This document shows positions 21,101-30,422 of a DNA stretch of 45,757 bases, in pieces. The notes under the pieces are model-generated. The model was not told the DNA's origin and did no database searches. It was given only the letters and a program-made list of their open reading frames with translations. The position numbers were made by a program, and so were the translations under genes. The stretch is from Candidatus Nitrotoga fabula (GTDB taxonomy: Bacteria > Pseudomonadota > Gammaproteobacteria > Burkholderiales > Gallionellaceae). Position 1 is the stretch's first letter, and each line of letters starts with the position of its first letter. The stretch is taken from NCBI RefSeq assembly GCF_905221025.1, contig NZ_CAJNBL010000042.1:1-45757 (forward strand). Reading direction: 5' to 3'.

Positions 21101-21902
21101 CTTACCAGATTCACCGGAAATCCTTGGAACTGAACCCATGCACCGATTTTTCAAGGGCGCCGGACCGGGTACCTTTCTGCATGAAATCCTCGAGTGGATG
21201 GCAGGGTATGGATTCGCTGCAATTCTTGAAAATCCCGCTGCACTCAAAGAAACAATCCTCCGCCGCTGCAAAATGCACAAATGGGAATCCTGGGTCCAAT
21301 CCCTGGAAGAATGGATGAAAGCCTTGCTGGAAACACCTCTCCTACCCGAAAGCACTACCAGACAAGGACACCATGGCTCCGGCAACCTTCGCCTCCGTGA
21401 TCTGAAAAACTACCGGACTGAAATGGAATTCTGGTTTGAAACCCGCAATGTTGATCTGAATCACCTGGACCGCATAGTCACCACCTACACCCTGGGCAAC
21501 CGGAACCGGCCCGCGCTGCTGCCTGAAAAAATCAACGGAATACTCAAGGGCTTCATGGATCTCGTGTTCGAACATGAAGGAAAATATTTCATAGCAGACT
21601 ACAAATCAAACTGGCTTGGTACCAGGAACGATGCCTATAGTGTGGAAGCAATGGACGAAGCGGTTCGAGACCACCGCTATGACCTGCAGTACAGCCTCTA
21701 TTTGTTCGCGCTGCACCGCCTGCTGCAATCCCGTCTGCCAGACTATGACTACAACCGCCATGTAGGCGGTGTCATTTACCTGTTCATGCGGGGAATTTCC
21801 GCACCCTCCGCCGGAATCCATTTCGAACGTCCACCCGCACAGCTGATGATCGAACTTGACCTGCTGTTTCGCGGGGTCACGGACCGAGGAACATCATTAT
21901 GA
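18162..21902 (+). CDS. recB: Exodeoxyribonuclease V beta subunit RecB
   Basis: The 1246-residue subunit is the 3'-to-5' helicase and nuclease of RecBCD. Walker A EASAGTGKT lies at residues 22–30, followed by LVVTFTDAATRDLR and STIHGW. The Walker B/motif II region is ALIDEFQDTDPVQYRIF, then GDPKQAIYAFRGAD, VQVITIHKAKGLEYPVVF and VYVAITRARHAVW. The C-terminal nuclease domain shows FLHEIL, GFMDLVFEHEGKYFIADYKSNW with the catalytic D...DYK, and a YSLYLFALHRLL helix. I chose the ATG at 18162, which overlaps the recC stop as ATGA, rather than an upstream in-frame ATG at 18087 that would lie inside recC. The recD start overlaps its stop in the same way. All helicase and nuclease residues look intact. 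Confidence 0.96.
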   Translation: MTQLITPLEPLTFPLTGSHLIEASAGTGKTFTITALYVRLVLGHGNASGVEKTFANARPLTPPEILVVTFTDAATRDLRSRIRTRLAEAAEYFRKNPDNTPNLPKGQDFLHDLRADFSPDSWAGCAYKLQLASEWMDESAVSTIHGWCNRMLREHAFDSQSLFTRSMETDQAELLAETVRDYWRNHYYPLSTQDIAQVTAYWPDPPALEKKVLPLLKHVNLLPSAEAPEQILQQTRTSMTITLGTLKEPWNNWTDELEILFQNATDKKRINLKKFREQYYKPWLAKIRDWAGSPEQKALDIGKGWERLTPEGMAEIWIDGPPPVHPAFENLPRLQKALNNLPDAYENLLTHATHWVSSRFSATQKKRALMGFDDLLTDLDAALASENGERLARMIRTQFPVALIDEFQDTDPVQYRIFDQIYEIAKNRSDCALILIGDPKQAIYAFRGADVHTYLKARKSVQERLYSLGTNYRSTKDMVSASNRCFEFIESQETGNGAFLFRDGEHNPVPFHPVRAKGRDDRFLINNQVIPALTAAIPSPADNQLSSIGAYLDTFSEICATRIVNWLNLAQSGRAGFSGTSGSFIPLRPGDIAILVNNGKEAMAIRQSLGRRGIHSVYLSDRDSVYQSPQATEIHRWLSACAEPDNDRLLRAALSTETLGLSFADIEELNQDENAWENRVIQFMNYRKIWQLQGVLPMLRRILLDFGCNERLLDNYTSPSGINGERILTDLLHLAELLQQASHTLEGEHTLVRFLEDQCDFPAGEAENRKVRLESDANLVQVITIHKAKGLEYPVVFLPFICTTRIIKQDDSPLKWHDENGNLQISLKANTKLLEQAERNRLAEDVRKVYVAITRARHAVWMGLAPVVQLHSSAIGHLLGLDPSGSSELLAAVENLARDTPSIALEISPQASNIRFASVPTTGHTIVARIPVRSPKENWWISSYSGLHITRKTLTTYPQPAISDDSAQTENLMEKLSDLLLPDSPEILGTEPMHRFFKGAGPGTFLHEILEWMAGYGFAAILENPAALKETILRRCKMHKWESWVQSLEEWMKALLETPLLPESTTRQGHHGSGNLRLRDLKNYRTEMEFWFETRNVDLNHLDRIVTTYTLGNRNRPALLPEKINGILKGFMDLVFEHEGKYFIADYKSNWLGTRNDAYSVEAMDEAVRDHRYDLQYSLYLFALHRLLQSRLPDYDYNRHVGGVIYLFMRGISAPSAGIHFERPPAQLMIELDLLFRGVTDRGTSL

Positions 21903-23974
21903 ACACCTGCTTACGTTCAGGCTTGCCATTGACAGCAGAGGATCTGCTGCAACTGCTGGAATCCTGGGTCGAGAAAAATTGGCTGCGCGAAATCGATCTG
22001 GCCCTCGCACGCTTTTTCTGGAATGAGGCTCCTGATGCCGATCCACTCCTGCTGCTAGGCACTGCACTGGCCAGCCATCAACTCGGTCGCGGCCATGTCT
22101 GCATTGATCTGCAACAGCTGCTAGACGACCCGTATATGACGCTTTCCCTACCGCCGGAGAACAATAGCAACCTGCCATGGGAGACCCTGACCACGCCTTC
22201 CGAAATTCTGTCGGACATCACTTGGCAGCACTGGTGCAAGAAACTACGCCACCCTTCCCTCGTTTCGGAAAGTGCAGGCAATACCCCACTGGTCTTTTCC
22301 GGCGGACGTCTATATCTGCGACGCTACTGGCAATACGAGCGTAGCCTGGAGACAGAAATCGGTCGCCGCCTTGCACAAACGGAAGCCATTGAAAAAAGCT
22401 TGCCCACCGAAGAATTGAAACAATTGCTTTCCCTGCTTTTCCCACAATCTGCGGAATGCAACGATGGCCCAGAAAAAACCGACTGGCAGAAAATTGCCTG
22501 TGCACTTGCCGCGCGTAACGCCTTCAGCATGATTACCGGCGGCCCAGGTACCGGAAAAACCACAACCGTCGTCCGTCTCCTGGCCCTCCTCCAGAGCGTG
22601 ACGCCCAAAACGAATGGCAATTCGCACCCCCTGAGAATCTGCCTCGCCGCACCAACCGGCAAGGCGGCCGCACGCCTCCGGGAATCCATCAGCAGCGCCA
22701 TCCACCAGCTGCCATCCAACCTGTTCGGACAGCAAGAACTTCGGGATGCCATCCCGTCCAAAGTCATCACACTGCATCGGCTACTCGGAAGCCGCCCGGA
22801 CAGCCGCATGTTCCGCCACAATGCACGCAATTCGCTTGCGTTGGATGTACTGATCGTGGATGAAGCTTCGATGATGGACCTGGAAATGATGGCAGCAGTC
22901 ATGTCAGCTCTGCCCGACCATGCCCGCCTGGTTCTTTTGGGCGACAAGGACCAACTGGCATCCGTCGAAGCTGGCTCGATGCTGGGTGAACTGTGCCGTC
23001 ACGCGCACGAGGGTCATTATACGAAAGCAACGCTTTCGTGGCTGCATAACGTCACCGGAGAAAAAATCGACACCCATCTTTCCGACCCGGAAGGAACTCC
23101 TCTGAACCAAAGTACCGTAATGCTCCGCCACAGCCATCGGTTCTCCTCCGCGAGCGGCATAGGCCGACTTGCCGAAGCAGTCAACTCCGGTGATCCAAAG
23201 CAGATCGAACATGTCTGGGATACAGGTTATCCTGACCTGCAGAAACATGACCTGAAAACGCTGCTCGACCCAACCCTGGATTCATTGATCCTTGGATGCG
23301 CTCAGCCAGATAGCAGCACTGCCCAGCAGCAAGGTTACGCTCATTATCTGCAGGTAATGTCAACCAGCCACCCTGCCATGGACGCCAATCTTTCCGAATA
23401 CGACGAATGGGCACGGAGGGTGACCCGTGCATACGGCCGGTTTCAGATATTGTGCGCACTTCGCAACGGGCCATATGGAGTGTTCGGACTTAACCAGCGC
23501 ATCCAGGAATCGCTTGCACGAAACGGGCTGATCAACCTGTCCTCCAACTGGTACCATGGTCGCCCAGTTCTGGTAACCCGCAATAATTACCAGCTCGGGC
23601 TGATGAACGGCGATATCGGCATCACGCTTCGCTACCCGCAGCGCGACAAAAACAATGGCGAAATCCGTTGGGTCACACGCGTGGCGTTCCCAAAAAGCGA
23701 GGGGACAAACGGCACTCACTGGGTACTTCCGGGCAGGCTGTCATCTGTCGAGACCGTCTATGCCATGACTGTCCACAAATCACAGGGATCAGAATTCGAT
23801 CACGCCGTTCTTCTTCTGCCGCCCCGCGTCGGCCCAGTGATCACCCGTGAACTTGTCTACACCGGAATCACCCGGGCAAAAAAATGGTTTACTTTCGTAA
23901 GCACCGGAAACCCTCGAATCATGAGCGAGGCAGCTACACGCACCGTGCAGCGTTCCGGCGGGCTGTTTCTTTAA
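21899..23974 (+). CDS. recD: Exodeoxyribonuclease V alpha subunit RecD
   Basis: The 691-residue 5'-to-3' helicase subunit completes RecBCD. Following an N-terminal domain that contacts RecC, Walker A GGPGTGKTTT lies near residue 213. APTGKAAARL, TLHRLLG, LIVDEASMMDL, LLGDKDQLASVEAGS, a C-terminal motif TVHKSQGSEFDHAVL and VYTGITRAKKWF are also present. The length is somewhat above the E. coli protein (about 608), with extra residues in the middle (about 400–480). The start overlaps the recB stop as ATGA. No recD-distal gene such as ptrA or argA is attached. No clear terminator follows. Confidence 0.95.
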   Translation: MNTCLRSGLPLTAEDLLQLLESWVEKNWLREIDLALARFFWNEAPDADPLLLLGTALASHQLGRGHVCIDLQQLLDDPYMTLSLPPENNSNLPWETLTTPSEILSDITWQHWCKKLRHPSLVSESAGNTPLVFSGGRLYLRRYWQYERSLETEIGRRLAQTEAIEKSLPTEELKQLLSLLFPQSAECNDGPEKTDWQKIACALAARNAFSMITGGPGTGKTTTVVRLLALLQSVTPKTNGNSHPLRICLAAPTGKAAARLRESISSAIHQLPSNLFGQQELRDAIPSKVITLHRLLGSRPDSRMFRHNARNSLALDVLIVDEASMMDLEMMAAVMSALPDHARLVLLGDKDQLASVEAGSMLGELCRHAHEGHYTKATLSWLHNVTGEKIDTHLSDPEGTPLNQSTVMLRHSHRFSSASGIGRLAEAVNSGDPKQIEHVWDTGYPDLQKHDLKTLLDPTLDSLILGCAQPDSSTAQQQGYAHYLQVMSTSHPAMDANLSEYDEWARRVTRAYGRFQILCALRNGPYGVFGLNQRIQESLARNGLINLSSNWYHGRPVLVTRNNYQLGLMNGDIGITLRYPQRDKNNGEIRWVTRVAFPKSEGTNGTHWVLPGRLSSVETVYAMTVHKSQGSEFDHAVLLLPPRVGPVITRELVYTGITRAKKWFTFVSTGNPRIMSEAATRTVQRSGGLFL

Positions 23975-24105
23975 AGAGCTGCCCTGAAAAAATTCCTGGG
24001 GTAGGTCCATCCGTTGCCTGCGCAATAAAAGCTATGCCCATAGAATAAATAAATGAGCGCACCATCCAAATTGAATGAACATGTGAATCAGATGAACCGC
24101 AGAGC

Positions 24106-25245
24106 TCAGAAAACCGGACAGGAAGGCTTGCCACCGCGAAAAAACTGCAGTGCCGAATCCACCATGCCCTCCACGCTACCACGTTCCTGGTACTCCCGCC
24201 GCAAATAACCCGCATCGCTTCCTTTCTCTACAGTCTGGCGGATGCATTCAAGCGCCGCATCACAACGCAGAAAATCTGCCTGCGGCTGAACCCGCCTCAG
24301 GGTGGTCAGGATATCTTCGCGCAACGGTATCTGCTCATAGGATTTTGGGTGCACCACGGTCCCATCCAGGCCGAAACGGCAAGCCTGAAAGCGGTTATAG
24401 TTGTAAACAAGATAGTCATCTTCAGCCGGATCGGGTTCATTGTGCTCCAGCAGATACTTGCAAATAGACTGAAAATAACATGCCAGGGCAGCCGCATGTT
24501 CAACTGATAGCGGCGTATCGCAAACGCGCAACTCGATCGTCCCATACTCTGGCTTGGGCCGGATATCCCAATAAAAATCCTTCATGCTCCTGACGACCCC
24601 GGTATGCTCCATCTTGGAAAAATACTGATGCTCAAAATCCTCCCAGCGCAACAAGAATGGAGCCCGGCCGCTAAGAGGAAAGGCAAATACCGAATTCAGG
24701 CGCGCTGACTCGAACAGAGTATCATTACCCTGTACAAAAGGAGAAGATGCCGACAGCGCAATAAAATGCGGAACATAACGATTTAATGCGTGCAACAGAA
24801 AAAGTGCTTCATCCCCGCTAGTGCAACCGACGTGGACATGTTGCCCAAAAATGGTGAACTGCTTGGTCAGATATCCATACAGCATGGATACCTCCCTGAA
24901 TCTGGGCCTTTTGAAAATACGACGTTCCGACCATAACTGAAAAGGGTGAGTGCCCCCGCCGCAGATCCCGAGATTGAGACGGTCTCCGGCACGCACCAGT
25001 GCATCACGCATTTCTATCAATTGCGCCAGCAGCGTTTCATACCCGGTATGAATACCGGTCGCAATTTCAATCATGCTTTCGGTAACTTCTGGGGTAACAC
25101 TGCCAGGGAAGGGCTTGCGCGCCAGCAGTTCCAGCATATCCGGACTGGCTGCAGCCAAATCGAAATCACTCAGGCTGACCAGCTGCAATTCCAGCTCTAC
25201 TCCAAGACTCAAAGCCTGCGAGGTTTTAAAAGGTTCAAGGGGCAT
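24106..25245 (-). CDS. Carboxylate-amine ligase, GCS2/YbdK type (glutamate-cysteine ligase family)
   Basis: The 379-residue protein belongs to the GCS2 (YbdK) branch of glutamate-cysteine ligases. The N-terminus has the glutamate-rich [42 protein letters not shown]-like and [13 protein letters not shown] motifs follow, as does [13 protein letters not shown] near the C-terminus. YbdK-type enzymes form gamma-glutamylcysteine only weakly in vitro and their true substrate is uncertain. I chose the ATG at 25245, with GGGAG upstream, over an ATG at 25275. The start lies 11 bases inside the end of the antiporter gene, so the two are translationally linked. Confidence 0.9.
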   Translation of the reverse strand: MPLEPFKTSQALSLGVELELQLVSLSDFDLAAASPDMLELLARKPFPGSVTPEVTESMIEIATGIHTGYETLLAQLIEMRDALVRAGDRLNLGICGGGTHPFQLWSERRIFKRPRFREVSMLYGYLTKQFTIFGQHVHVGCTSGDEALFLLHALNRYVPHFIALSASSPFVQGNDTLFESARLNSVFAFPLSGRAPFLLRWEDFEHQYFSKMEHTGVVRSMKDFYWDIRPKPEYGTIELRVCDTPLSVEHAAALACYFQSICKYLLEHNEPDPAEDDYLVYNYNRFQACRFGLDGTVVHPKSYEQIPLREDILTTLRRVQPQADFLRCDAALECIRQTVEKGSDAGYLRREYQERGSVEGMVDSALQFFRGGKPSCPVF

Positions 25246-26434
25246 GTTCGTACTCCCTGGATTCTGGAACTTCATGTGCCCAGATCAATGCACGCTGAAT
25301 CAGGACCGGCGCAAAAATTTCCAGTGTCAGTGCCACTGCGGCCAGCGGGGCAAACTGGTCGACCAGGCTAATACCCAGATACCTTGTCTGTTCCATCACC
25401 AGGATCACAAAAGCAGAAAACGGAGTGGATGCCAGTCCGGTCAGAAATCCCTTGCGCCAGGAAATACCTCCGATACGAGCAAACAGAAGATTTCCGGCAA
25501 TTTTTGCGATCTGCCGTACCGCTATGATTCCAAGCCCCAGGCCAATCCCTGCCAGCACCTGCTTCCATTCCAGCGTTGCAGCTATGAACACGAACAGCAG
25601 CACCGATAGCAGGTCGCCCAGCGCCCCGAACCCTCGCTGCGAAGAGCTCATTACGATGCGGCGATGGCGGGCGAATAGCCCAAAAGTCAGCGCAGCAAGC
25701 ACCGGGGATAGCTTCAGGCTGTGCGCCAGCGCAACCACACAAATGACAGAAACCGTGAATGCAAGCGTGCTGTCCTGGCTTGTACGCTTACTATATCGCA
25801 GCAATCCGGGAATAGCGAAACCAAAAGCGACCCCCAGCATCACCGAGGCAGCCAGATCGAACAAGCTGCTGTAGCTTGCTTCCCACAGGCTTCCAGAGGT
25901 TCGAAAAACAACCAGCCCGACGACGATTTTGTAAACAAACACGGCCAGCACACAGTTCAGGGCAGAAAGATGCAACACCCGCTCGGTAACCTGCCCGGAA
26001 CTGTTCTGCTCATTCACCACGCGGATCAGGGCAGCTGGAGAAGTTGCCATCGACAATGCGGCCAATAACAGTGCCGTCGATACCGGCAGGGCAAACCACC
26101 TGATTAAATAATATACCGCTGCAAATGTGAAGATTGCTTCTGCAAGGCTGGTCGCAATCATCCATGGATTGGCGCGCATCCAGCGCAAATTGATGCGATA
26201 CCCGCACTCGAACAGAATCAGGCCAAATGCAATATTTGCCAGCAGCAACATCGTGGCAGACTGAAACTGGGGCAAAAATCCGGACTGCGATGGGGCCAGG
26301 ACAAACCCGGCCAGCGCATAGGCGCAAATACGCGGAAGCCGGGTCCACATATGCCAGATTTCGCCGAAAAACCATGCAATCAGGATGGCAATGGGCCACC
26401 TTATGTCAGCCAGGACCAATGTTAAATCGATCAT
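25235..26434 (-). CDS. CPA2 family cation/proton antiporter without regulatory domain
   Basis: The 399-residue, strongly hydrophobic protein has about 11–12 membrane helices and the fold pattern of Kef/CPA2 monovalent cation–proton antiporters ([55 protein letters not shown]). It stops right after the transporter domain. The cytosolic TrkA-N/RCK nucleotide-binding domain that gates KefB/KefC is missing. The next gene, on the same strand and overlapping by 11 bases, encodes a GCS2-type ligase. Glutathione adducts gate Kef channels in E. coli, so a link to thiol metabolism is plausible but inferred. The transported ion is not shown by the sequence. Confidence 0.85.
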   Translation of the reverse strand: MIDLTLVLADIRWPIAILIAWFFGEIWHMWTRLPRICAYALAGFVLAPSQSGFLPQFQSATMLLLANIAFGLILFECGYRINLRWMRANPWMIATSLAEAIFTFAAVYYLIRWFALPVSTALLLAALSMATSPAALIRVVNEQNSSGQVTERVLHLSALNCVLAVFVYKIVVGLVVFRTSGSLWEASYSSLFDLAASVMLGVAFGFAIPGLLRYSKRTSQDSTLAFTVSVICVVALAHSLKLSPVLAALTFGLFARHRRIVMSSSQRGFGALGDLLSVLLFVFIAATLEWKQVLAGIGLGLGIIAVRQIAKIAGNLLFARIGGISWRKGFLTGLASTPFSAFVILVMEQTRYLGISLVDQFAPLAAVALTLEIFAPVLIQRALIWAHEVPESREYEHAP

Positions 26435-26858
26435 CGTAATCTATTGGTTTTCATGAATTTTCATCCTTACAGCCTATGCCGTCAAAATGCAGGAGCAAAA
26501 GGCATTCCTTCATGCCATCACCCATACAGGCAGAACTCGCACCTGCATTCATTCCTGCGACCGGCCAGTCTGCATGGATAAACGGCTTATGTAAGTCCGG
26601 AAAAATTCAGTACAAAAGTCGCGTTACCCTGAAACGTGGGGAAAATCAGGCAACTGGAAATGGATGCGATCGGGCAGGCGGTGAAACAAATCTGTTCCCG
26701 GATTCTACCAGAATATCATCAATGAATAATGACCTGAGACGAACCCCGTCCACGGGCTGCATCCATATCCAGCCCTGCGCACGAATGGTTACTTCCGGCA
26801 GTTCTCCTACCAGGCCCATCAAGAAACCGGGATTTTTCACCCTGCAAGAACAGGAAAA
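26435..26858. other. Intergenic region between antiporter and thpR
   Basis: This 424-base gap holds no strong gene. A 64-codon minus-strand frame is listed separately. A plus-strand frame at 26476–26862 is low in hydrophobic patterning, lacks a ribosome-binding site, and lies antisense to it, so I do not call it. Confidence 0.4.
26646..26840 (-). CDS. Possible small hypothetical protein
   Basis: A 64-residue frame begins with GTG at 26840, 18 bases after the thpR stop. It has a plausible globular pattern (LPEVTIRAQGWIWMQPV, VRLRSLFIDDILVESGNR). The bases GCAGG directly precede the GTG, which is too close for an ideal ribosome-binding site. I do not recognise the family. It lies in line with kup–thpR and the antiporter, so it may be a co-transcribed small gene. 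It could equally be a chance frame. Confidence 0.3.
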   Translation of the reverse strand: MKNPGFLMGLVGELPEVTIRAQGWIWMQPVDGVRLRSLFIDDILVESGNRFVSPPARSHPFPVA

Positions 26859-27407
26859 TTAGACGGTACGGGCCGGGAACCATGCAAGCACTTCATAGCG
26901 GGAACCACCCACCTCCTCTCCCAGCGATTGCACCAGCACAAAATCTTTTATCTGCCAGCATGCCCCGAATTGCCCGGGCAAAACATCATCACCCCATTTC
27001 GCGTTCCGGATCAGCGTTACATGGGGTTTGTACGGCCGCCTGTCAAATTTGAAATCATGGTTGCTCAAAACAGCCTGCAGACTATTCACAAGCCCTGCAA
27101 GCTGGAACGGAACAACCCCGGACGCTGCATAAACCAGGTGGTTATGTTTCCAATAGTGCGCCTGATCCAACTTCAGGTCAAATTGCCCGAATTCCACCTC
27201 TTGCGCAGCCAGTTGCAAAGCCTCCAGACGACTCTCTGCCACTGCCCCGAGGAAAAGCAGTGTGACATGCAAAGTTTCCAGCTGCATGGCTCTTCCGCCA
27301 CACTTTTCCTGCAATGGCAGCTGCCACGCCGCCAGTGCGGCACGCTCAGCTGCGCTCGGCCACAGCGCAAAAAACAGACGCAGGGTTTTCTGTCGGGTGG
27401 AAATCAT
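26859..27407 (-). CDS. thpR: RNA 2',3'-cyclic phosphodiesterase (2H/LigT family)
   Basis: The product of about 182 residues is a 2H-superfamily phosphoesterase. The two hallmark HxTx motifs are both HVTL: one after MQLETL (about residue 48), the second after RRPYKP (about residue 130). RLFFALWP at the N-terminus is typical. ThpR/LigT hydrolyses 2',3'-cyclic phosphates at RNA ends and was first named for 2'-5' RNA ligation. I set the start at ATG 27407 because homologous sequence begins at LRLFFALWP; an ATG at 27485 adds 26 residues without family match. It follows kup on the same strand. Confidence 0.88.
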   Translation of the reverse strand: MISTRQKTLRLFFALWPSAAERAALAAWQLPLQEKCGGRAMQLETLHVTLLFLGAVAESRLEALQLAAQEVEFGQFDLKLDQAHYWKHNHLVYAASGVVPFQLAGLVNSLQAVLSNHDFKFDRRPYKPHVTLIRNAKWGDDVLPGQFGACWQIKDFVLVQSLGEEVGGSRYEVLAWFPARTV

Positions 27408-27512
27408 ACCCGAGTACCAACCCTGCCCGACCTGCAACCAGCCGACCGGCCGAAGTGCTGAATATCCATTACCCCATATGCGCATTCTATTGCGCGCCCA
27501 TCAACCCGGGCA

Positions 27513-29384
27513 TCAGATTTCAATACGTGTCCCCATTTCAATAACGCGATTTGCCGGAATCTTAAAGAATTCTGCCGCATTCATGGCATTTCTGGATAAT
27601 GCCAGAAACAGCTGCTCACGCCATCTCGACATGCCCGGATTCGGACTGGAAACAATCAGCGCGCGTGAAACGAAAAACGAGGTCGTCATCAGATCGATAG
27701 GCAGATCCCATTTATCGCACAACTCAAGGGCAGCCGGCACATCCGGGTTCTGCATGAAACCGTAGTAAATTCTTACCCGGTAAAACCCTTTGCCTATATC
27801 ATCTACCTGCAAGCGGTTACCCCTGGTAACATAAGGTGTGTCCCCGACTATCAGGGTGAGCAGAATATTCCGTTCATGCAATACCTGATTATGCTTCAGA
27901 TTATGCAATAAAGCGGACGGGGCACCTTCGCCCAGCGTGGTCAGAAAAACAGCTGTTCCTTCTATCCGGGGTATGGAGTCTGCATTATCGAGAATGACCT
28001 GGATCGGCACCGACTGCCGTGCAATCTCCCCGGACAACAGGCTTCTCCCGAGCTTCCAGGTAGTCAGCACGGTAAAGGACATCAGGGCAATACCCAGAGG
28101 AAACCAGCCGCCCTGCGGGATTTTCATGGCATTCGCAAGAAAATAGGCCACATCCACCAGCAGGAAAGTACAGATCAGGGGAAGCGCAAACAGCAGGTTC
28201 CAGCGCCACACACTGATAATGATAAAACTGATCAGCAGCGTATCGATCATCATGGTTCCAGTCACCGCTATACCATAGGCGGCAGCCAGATTGCTCGAAC
28301 TCTGAAACGTGAGAATCAGGAAAATAATCGCAAGATACAGGGTCCAGTTGGTAAATGGGACATAAATTTGTCCCCGCGCCTTGTCGGATGTTTGACGGAT
28401 CTCCATGCGCGGCAGGAACCCCATTTGCACCGACTGGCTTGCAACTGAAAATGCGCCGGATATGACAGCCTGGGAAGCAATGACTGCCGCCGCCGTAGCC
28501 AGCAGCACCATCGGCATCAGCGCCCAAGAGGGAGCAAGCAGATAGAACGGGCTTTCAATCGCCTGCGGATTGCCCAGAAGCAGTGCGCCCTGTCCAAAGT
28601 AGTTCAGCACCAATGCGGGCAGCACAAAGCCAAACCATGTCAGGCGTATGGGCAACTTGCCGAAGTGCCCCATATCGGTATACAGCGCTTCGCCACCCGT
28701 TACCGCCAGCACGACTGCACCAAGGGTCAGGAAAGCAGTATGCGGCGAGGACATCACAAAATCAAACGCATAAACCGGATTGAGCGCCAGCATGACATGC
28801 GGACTTTGCACGATGGAGAGCAGGCCAAGCAATCCAAGACACGAAAACCACGCAATCATGATGGGACCGAAAACCATGCCGACAGTTCCGGTGCCCCGTT
28901 TCTGGACAAAAAACAGTACCGTCAGAATGAAAATCGTAATCGGGATTATATAATTCGAAAACTGGGGAGCAACCACATTCAATCCCTCCACAGCCGAAAG
29001 CACGGAAATGGCTGGCGTGATCATACTGTCGCCGTAAAACAGTGCCGCGGCAAACAGCCCGAGTGCGGTAATCACCCACCTGGTTTTCGGTTTATCCTGG
29101 ATGATTTCGCTGACCAGGGCCAGCAGGGCAAGCGAGCCTCCCTCTCCCCGGTTGTCAGCGCGCATGATGACGATCACGTACTTGATCGAAACCAGCAGCA
29201 TGATCGTCCAGAACATGACGGACAGCACCCCCAGCACATTGGCTTCGACCAGAGGGAGAGGATGGTGACCGGCAAAAGTTTCTTTCAAAGCATACAAAGG
29301 GCTGGTGCCAATATCGCCATACACAACACCAATCGCCCCCAGGAGCATGGCGGGCAGTTTTTTCTTCTCTTGCGGATCACTCAT
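27513..29384 (-). CDS. kup: Low-affinity potassium uptake protein Kup
   Basis: The 623-residue membrane transporter takes up K+ with protons. [20 protein letters not shown] (about 11–30) is the signature of the KUP/HAK/KT family. [15 protein letters not shown] and [13 protein letters not shown] are also conserved. About 12 membrane helices occupy residues 10–450, followed by a cytosolic C-terminal domain of about 170 residues. The start at 29384 ([11 protein letters not shown]) has a weak AGAG upstream; a longer frame adds 29 residues without homology. Nearby antiporter and GCS2 genes suggest a K+ homeostasis neighbourhood. Confidence 0.95.
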   Translation of the reverse strand: MSDPQEKKKLPAMLLGAIGVVYGDIGTSPLYALKETFAGHHPLPLVEANVLGVLSVMFWTIMLLVSIKYVIVIMRADNRGEGGSLALLALVSEIIQDKPKTRWVITALGLFAAALFYGDSMITPAISVLSAVEGLNVVAPQFSNYIIPITIFILTVLFFVQKRGTGTVGMVFGPIMIAWFSCLGLLGLLSIVQSPHVMLALNPVYAFDFVMSSPHTAFLTLGAVVLAVTGGEALYTDMGHFGKLPIRLTWFGFVLPALVLNYFGQGALLLGNPQAIESPFYLLAPSWALMPMVLLATAAAVIASQAVISGAFSVASQSVQMGFLPRMEIRQTSDKARGQIYVPFTNWTLYLAIIFLILTFQSSSNLAAAYGIAVTGTMMIDTLLISFIIISVWRWNLLFALPLICTFLLVDVAYFLANAMKIPQGGWFPLGIALMSFTVLTTWKLGRSLLSGEIARQSVPIQVILDNADSIPRIEGTAVFLTTLGEGAPSALLHNLKHNQVLHERNILLTLIVGDTPYVTRGNRLQVDDIGKGFYRVRIYYGFMQNPDVPAALELCDKWDLPIDLMTTSFFVSRALIVSSPNPGMSRWREQLFLALSRNAMNAAEFFKIPANRVIEMGTRIEI

Positions 29385-29524
29385 TATCTGCTCTGCTTTG
29401 TACCATAAAACAATGGCGCGGCACTTTACCCCTGTATCCGGCTGAATGCAATTTCTGGCGCTACAACCCACATCCTGACATCCCGGCGGGAATCACCTTT
29501 TTCCCGTGGGTGCACACGGAATGC

Positions 29525-30217
29525 CTACCAGTTTATTGCCTTGCCGTCATACGCAATAAATTGGCCGCTATTGCCCGGATGCAGGTCTCCGATCACCCTG
29601 CGCATCCCGGAAACACTCTTGTGCGCGTCAATCAGGGCATTTGCGCCCCCCATCCGGGTCAGCACCCATCCAGGGTGGAGAGTTACCACGGAAATTCCAA
29701 ATGGAATCAGATCGATCGAAAGATTTTTCATCACCATGTTTACCGCAGCTTTGGTGCTGCGATAGATATAACTGCCCCCGCTGGTATTGTCATCCAGGCT
29801 GCCCATTTTGCTGGAAATGGTAGCCATTTTCCTGAGCCGGCTGCGCGCAATCTGCGGCAAAAAAGCCTCTGCCATTTTCATGGGTGCCATGCAATTAACC
29901 CGGAACGCCTCCAGCCAGTCGCCGGTATCCGTGTTACCCAGACTGCCGGTGGGATAAATGGCGGCATTGTTGATCAGCAAATCGACTTCTTCTTCCTTCA
30001 GCTGTAGCGCCAACGCTTCGATCTGCGCAAAATCCGCAGCATCCAGCTCCAGTATCCGGATACCGGAATGCGTATTCGCCAGAGACAGCAGGTCTGTCGC
30101 ATGTTGCGGGTCGCGGCAGCAGGCAAGCACCTTCCAGCCGTCCTGCGCATACTGTCTGACAAACTCCAGACCGATGCCCCGGTTCGCGCCGGTAATGAGT
30201 AATTGATGAACGTTCAT
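29525..30217 (-). CDS. Short-chain dehydrogenase/reductase (C-factor-like)
   Basis: The 230-residue Rossmann-fold enzyme has the NAD(P) motif TGANRGIG (TGxxxGxG) at about residues 9–16, NNAA at about 87, and the catalytic Tyr-Lys pair in YRSTK, with an upstream Ser in the SSKMGS region. This subgroup resembles CsgA/C-factor-like SDRs. The Arg in the dinucleotide loop (ANRG) and the CCRDP after the second strand suggest NADP(H). The substrate is unknown. It lies downstream of the PLP-decarboxylase gene on the same strand, but a terminator separates them. Confidence 0.88.
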   Translation of the reverse strand: MNVHQLLITGANRGIGLEFVRQYAQDGWKVLACCRDPQHATDLLSLANTHSGIRILELDAADFAQIEALALQLKEEEVDLLINNAAIYPTGSLGNTDTGDWLEAFRVNCMAPMKMAEAFLPQIARSRLRKMATISSKMGSLDDNTSGGSYIYRSTKAAVNMVMKNLSIDLIPFGISVVTLHPGWVLTRMGGANALIDAHKSVSGMRRVIGDLHPGNSGQFIAYDGKAINW

Positions 30218-30271
30218 AACGTAATGCCCTGGCTATGTGGATACAAAAATGATTATCCGCTTTAAAAAGAA

Positions 30272-30300
30272 AAAAGCCACAACCAGGACAGGTGGCTTTT
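30272..30300 (-). terminator. Rho-independent terminator after the PLP-decarboxylase gene
   Basis: The stem AAAAGCCAC / GTGGCTTTT has 9 base pairs and an 11-base loop. On the minus strand it is followed by TTCTTTTT, a good U-tract. It lies about 120 bases past the decarboxylase stop and 55 bases before the SDR start, so it should end transcription between them. Confidence 0.75.
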
Positions 30301-30422
30301 GATTGACCCACCCAGAATAACGGACTGTGCATGAATCAGGATGATCCACAGTCATGTATGCATCCGGGCATGGCTGAATGTCCGGGGAACAACCGTGATC
30401 AACCCTGTCTCCCAAAAAAGGA

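Noticed and set aside
26476-26862. 128-codon plus-strand frame
   Set aside because: No ribosome-binding site, no domain pattern, and rich in residues typical of a chance frame; it also overlaps a more plausible minus-strand small frame.
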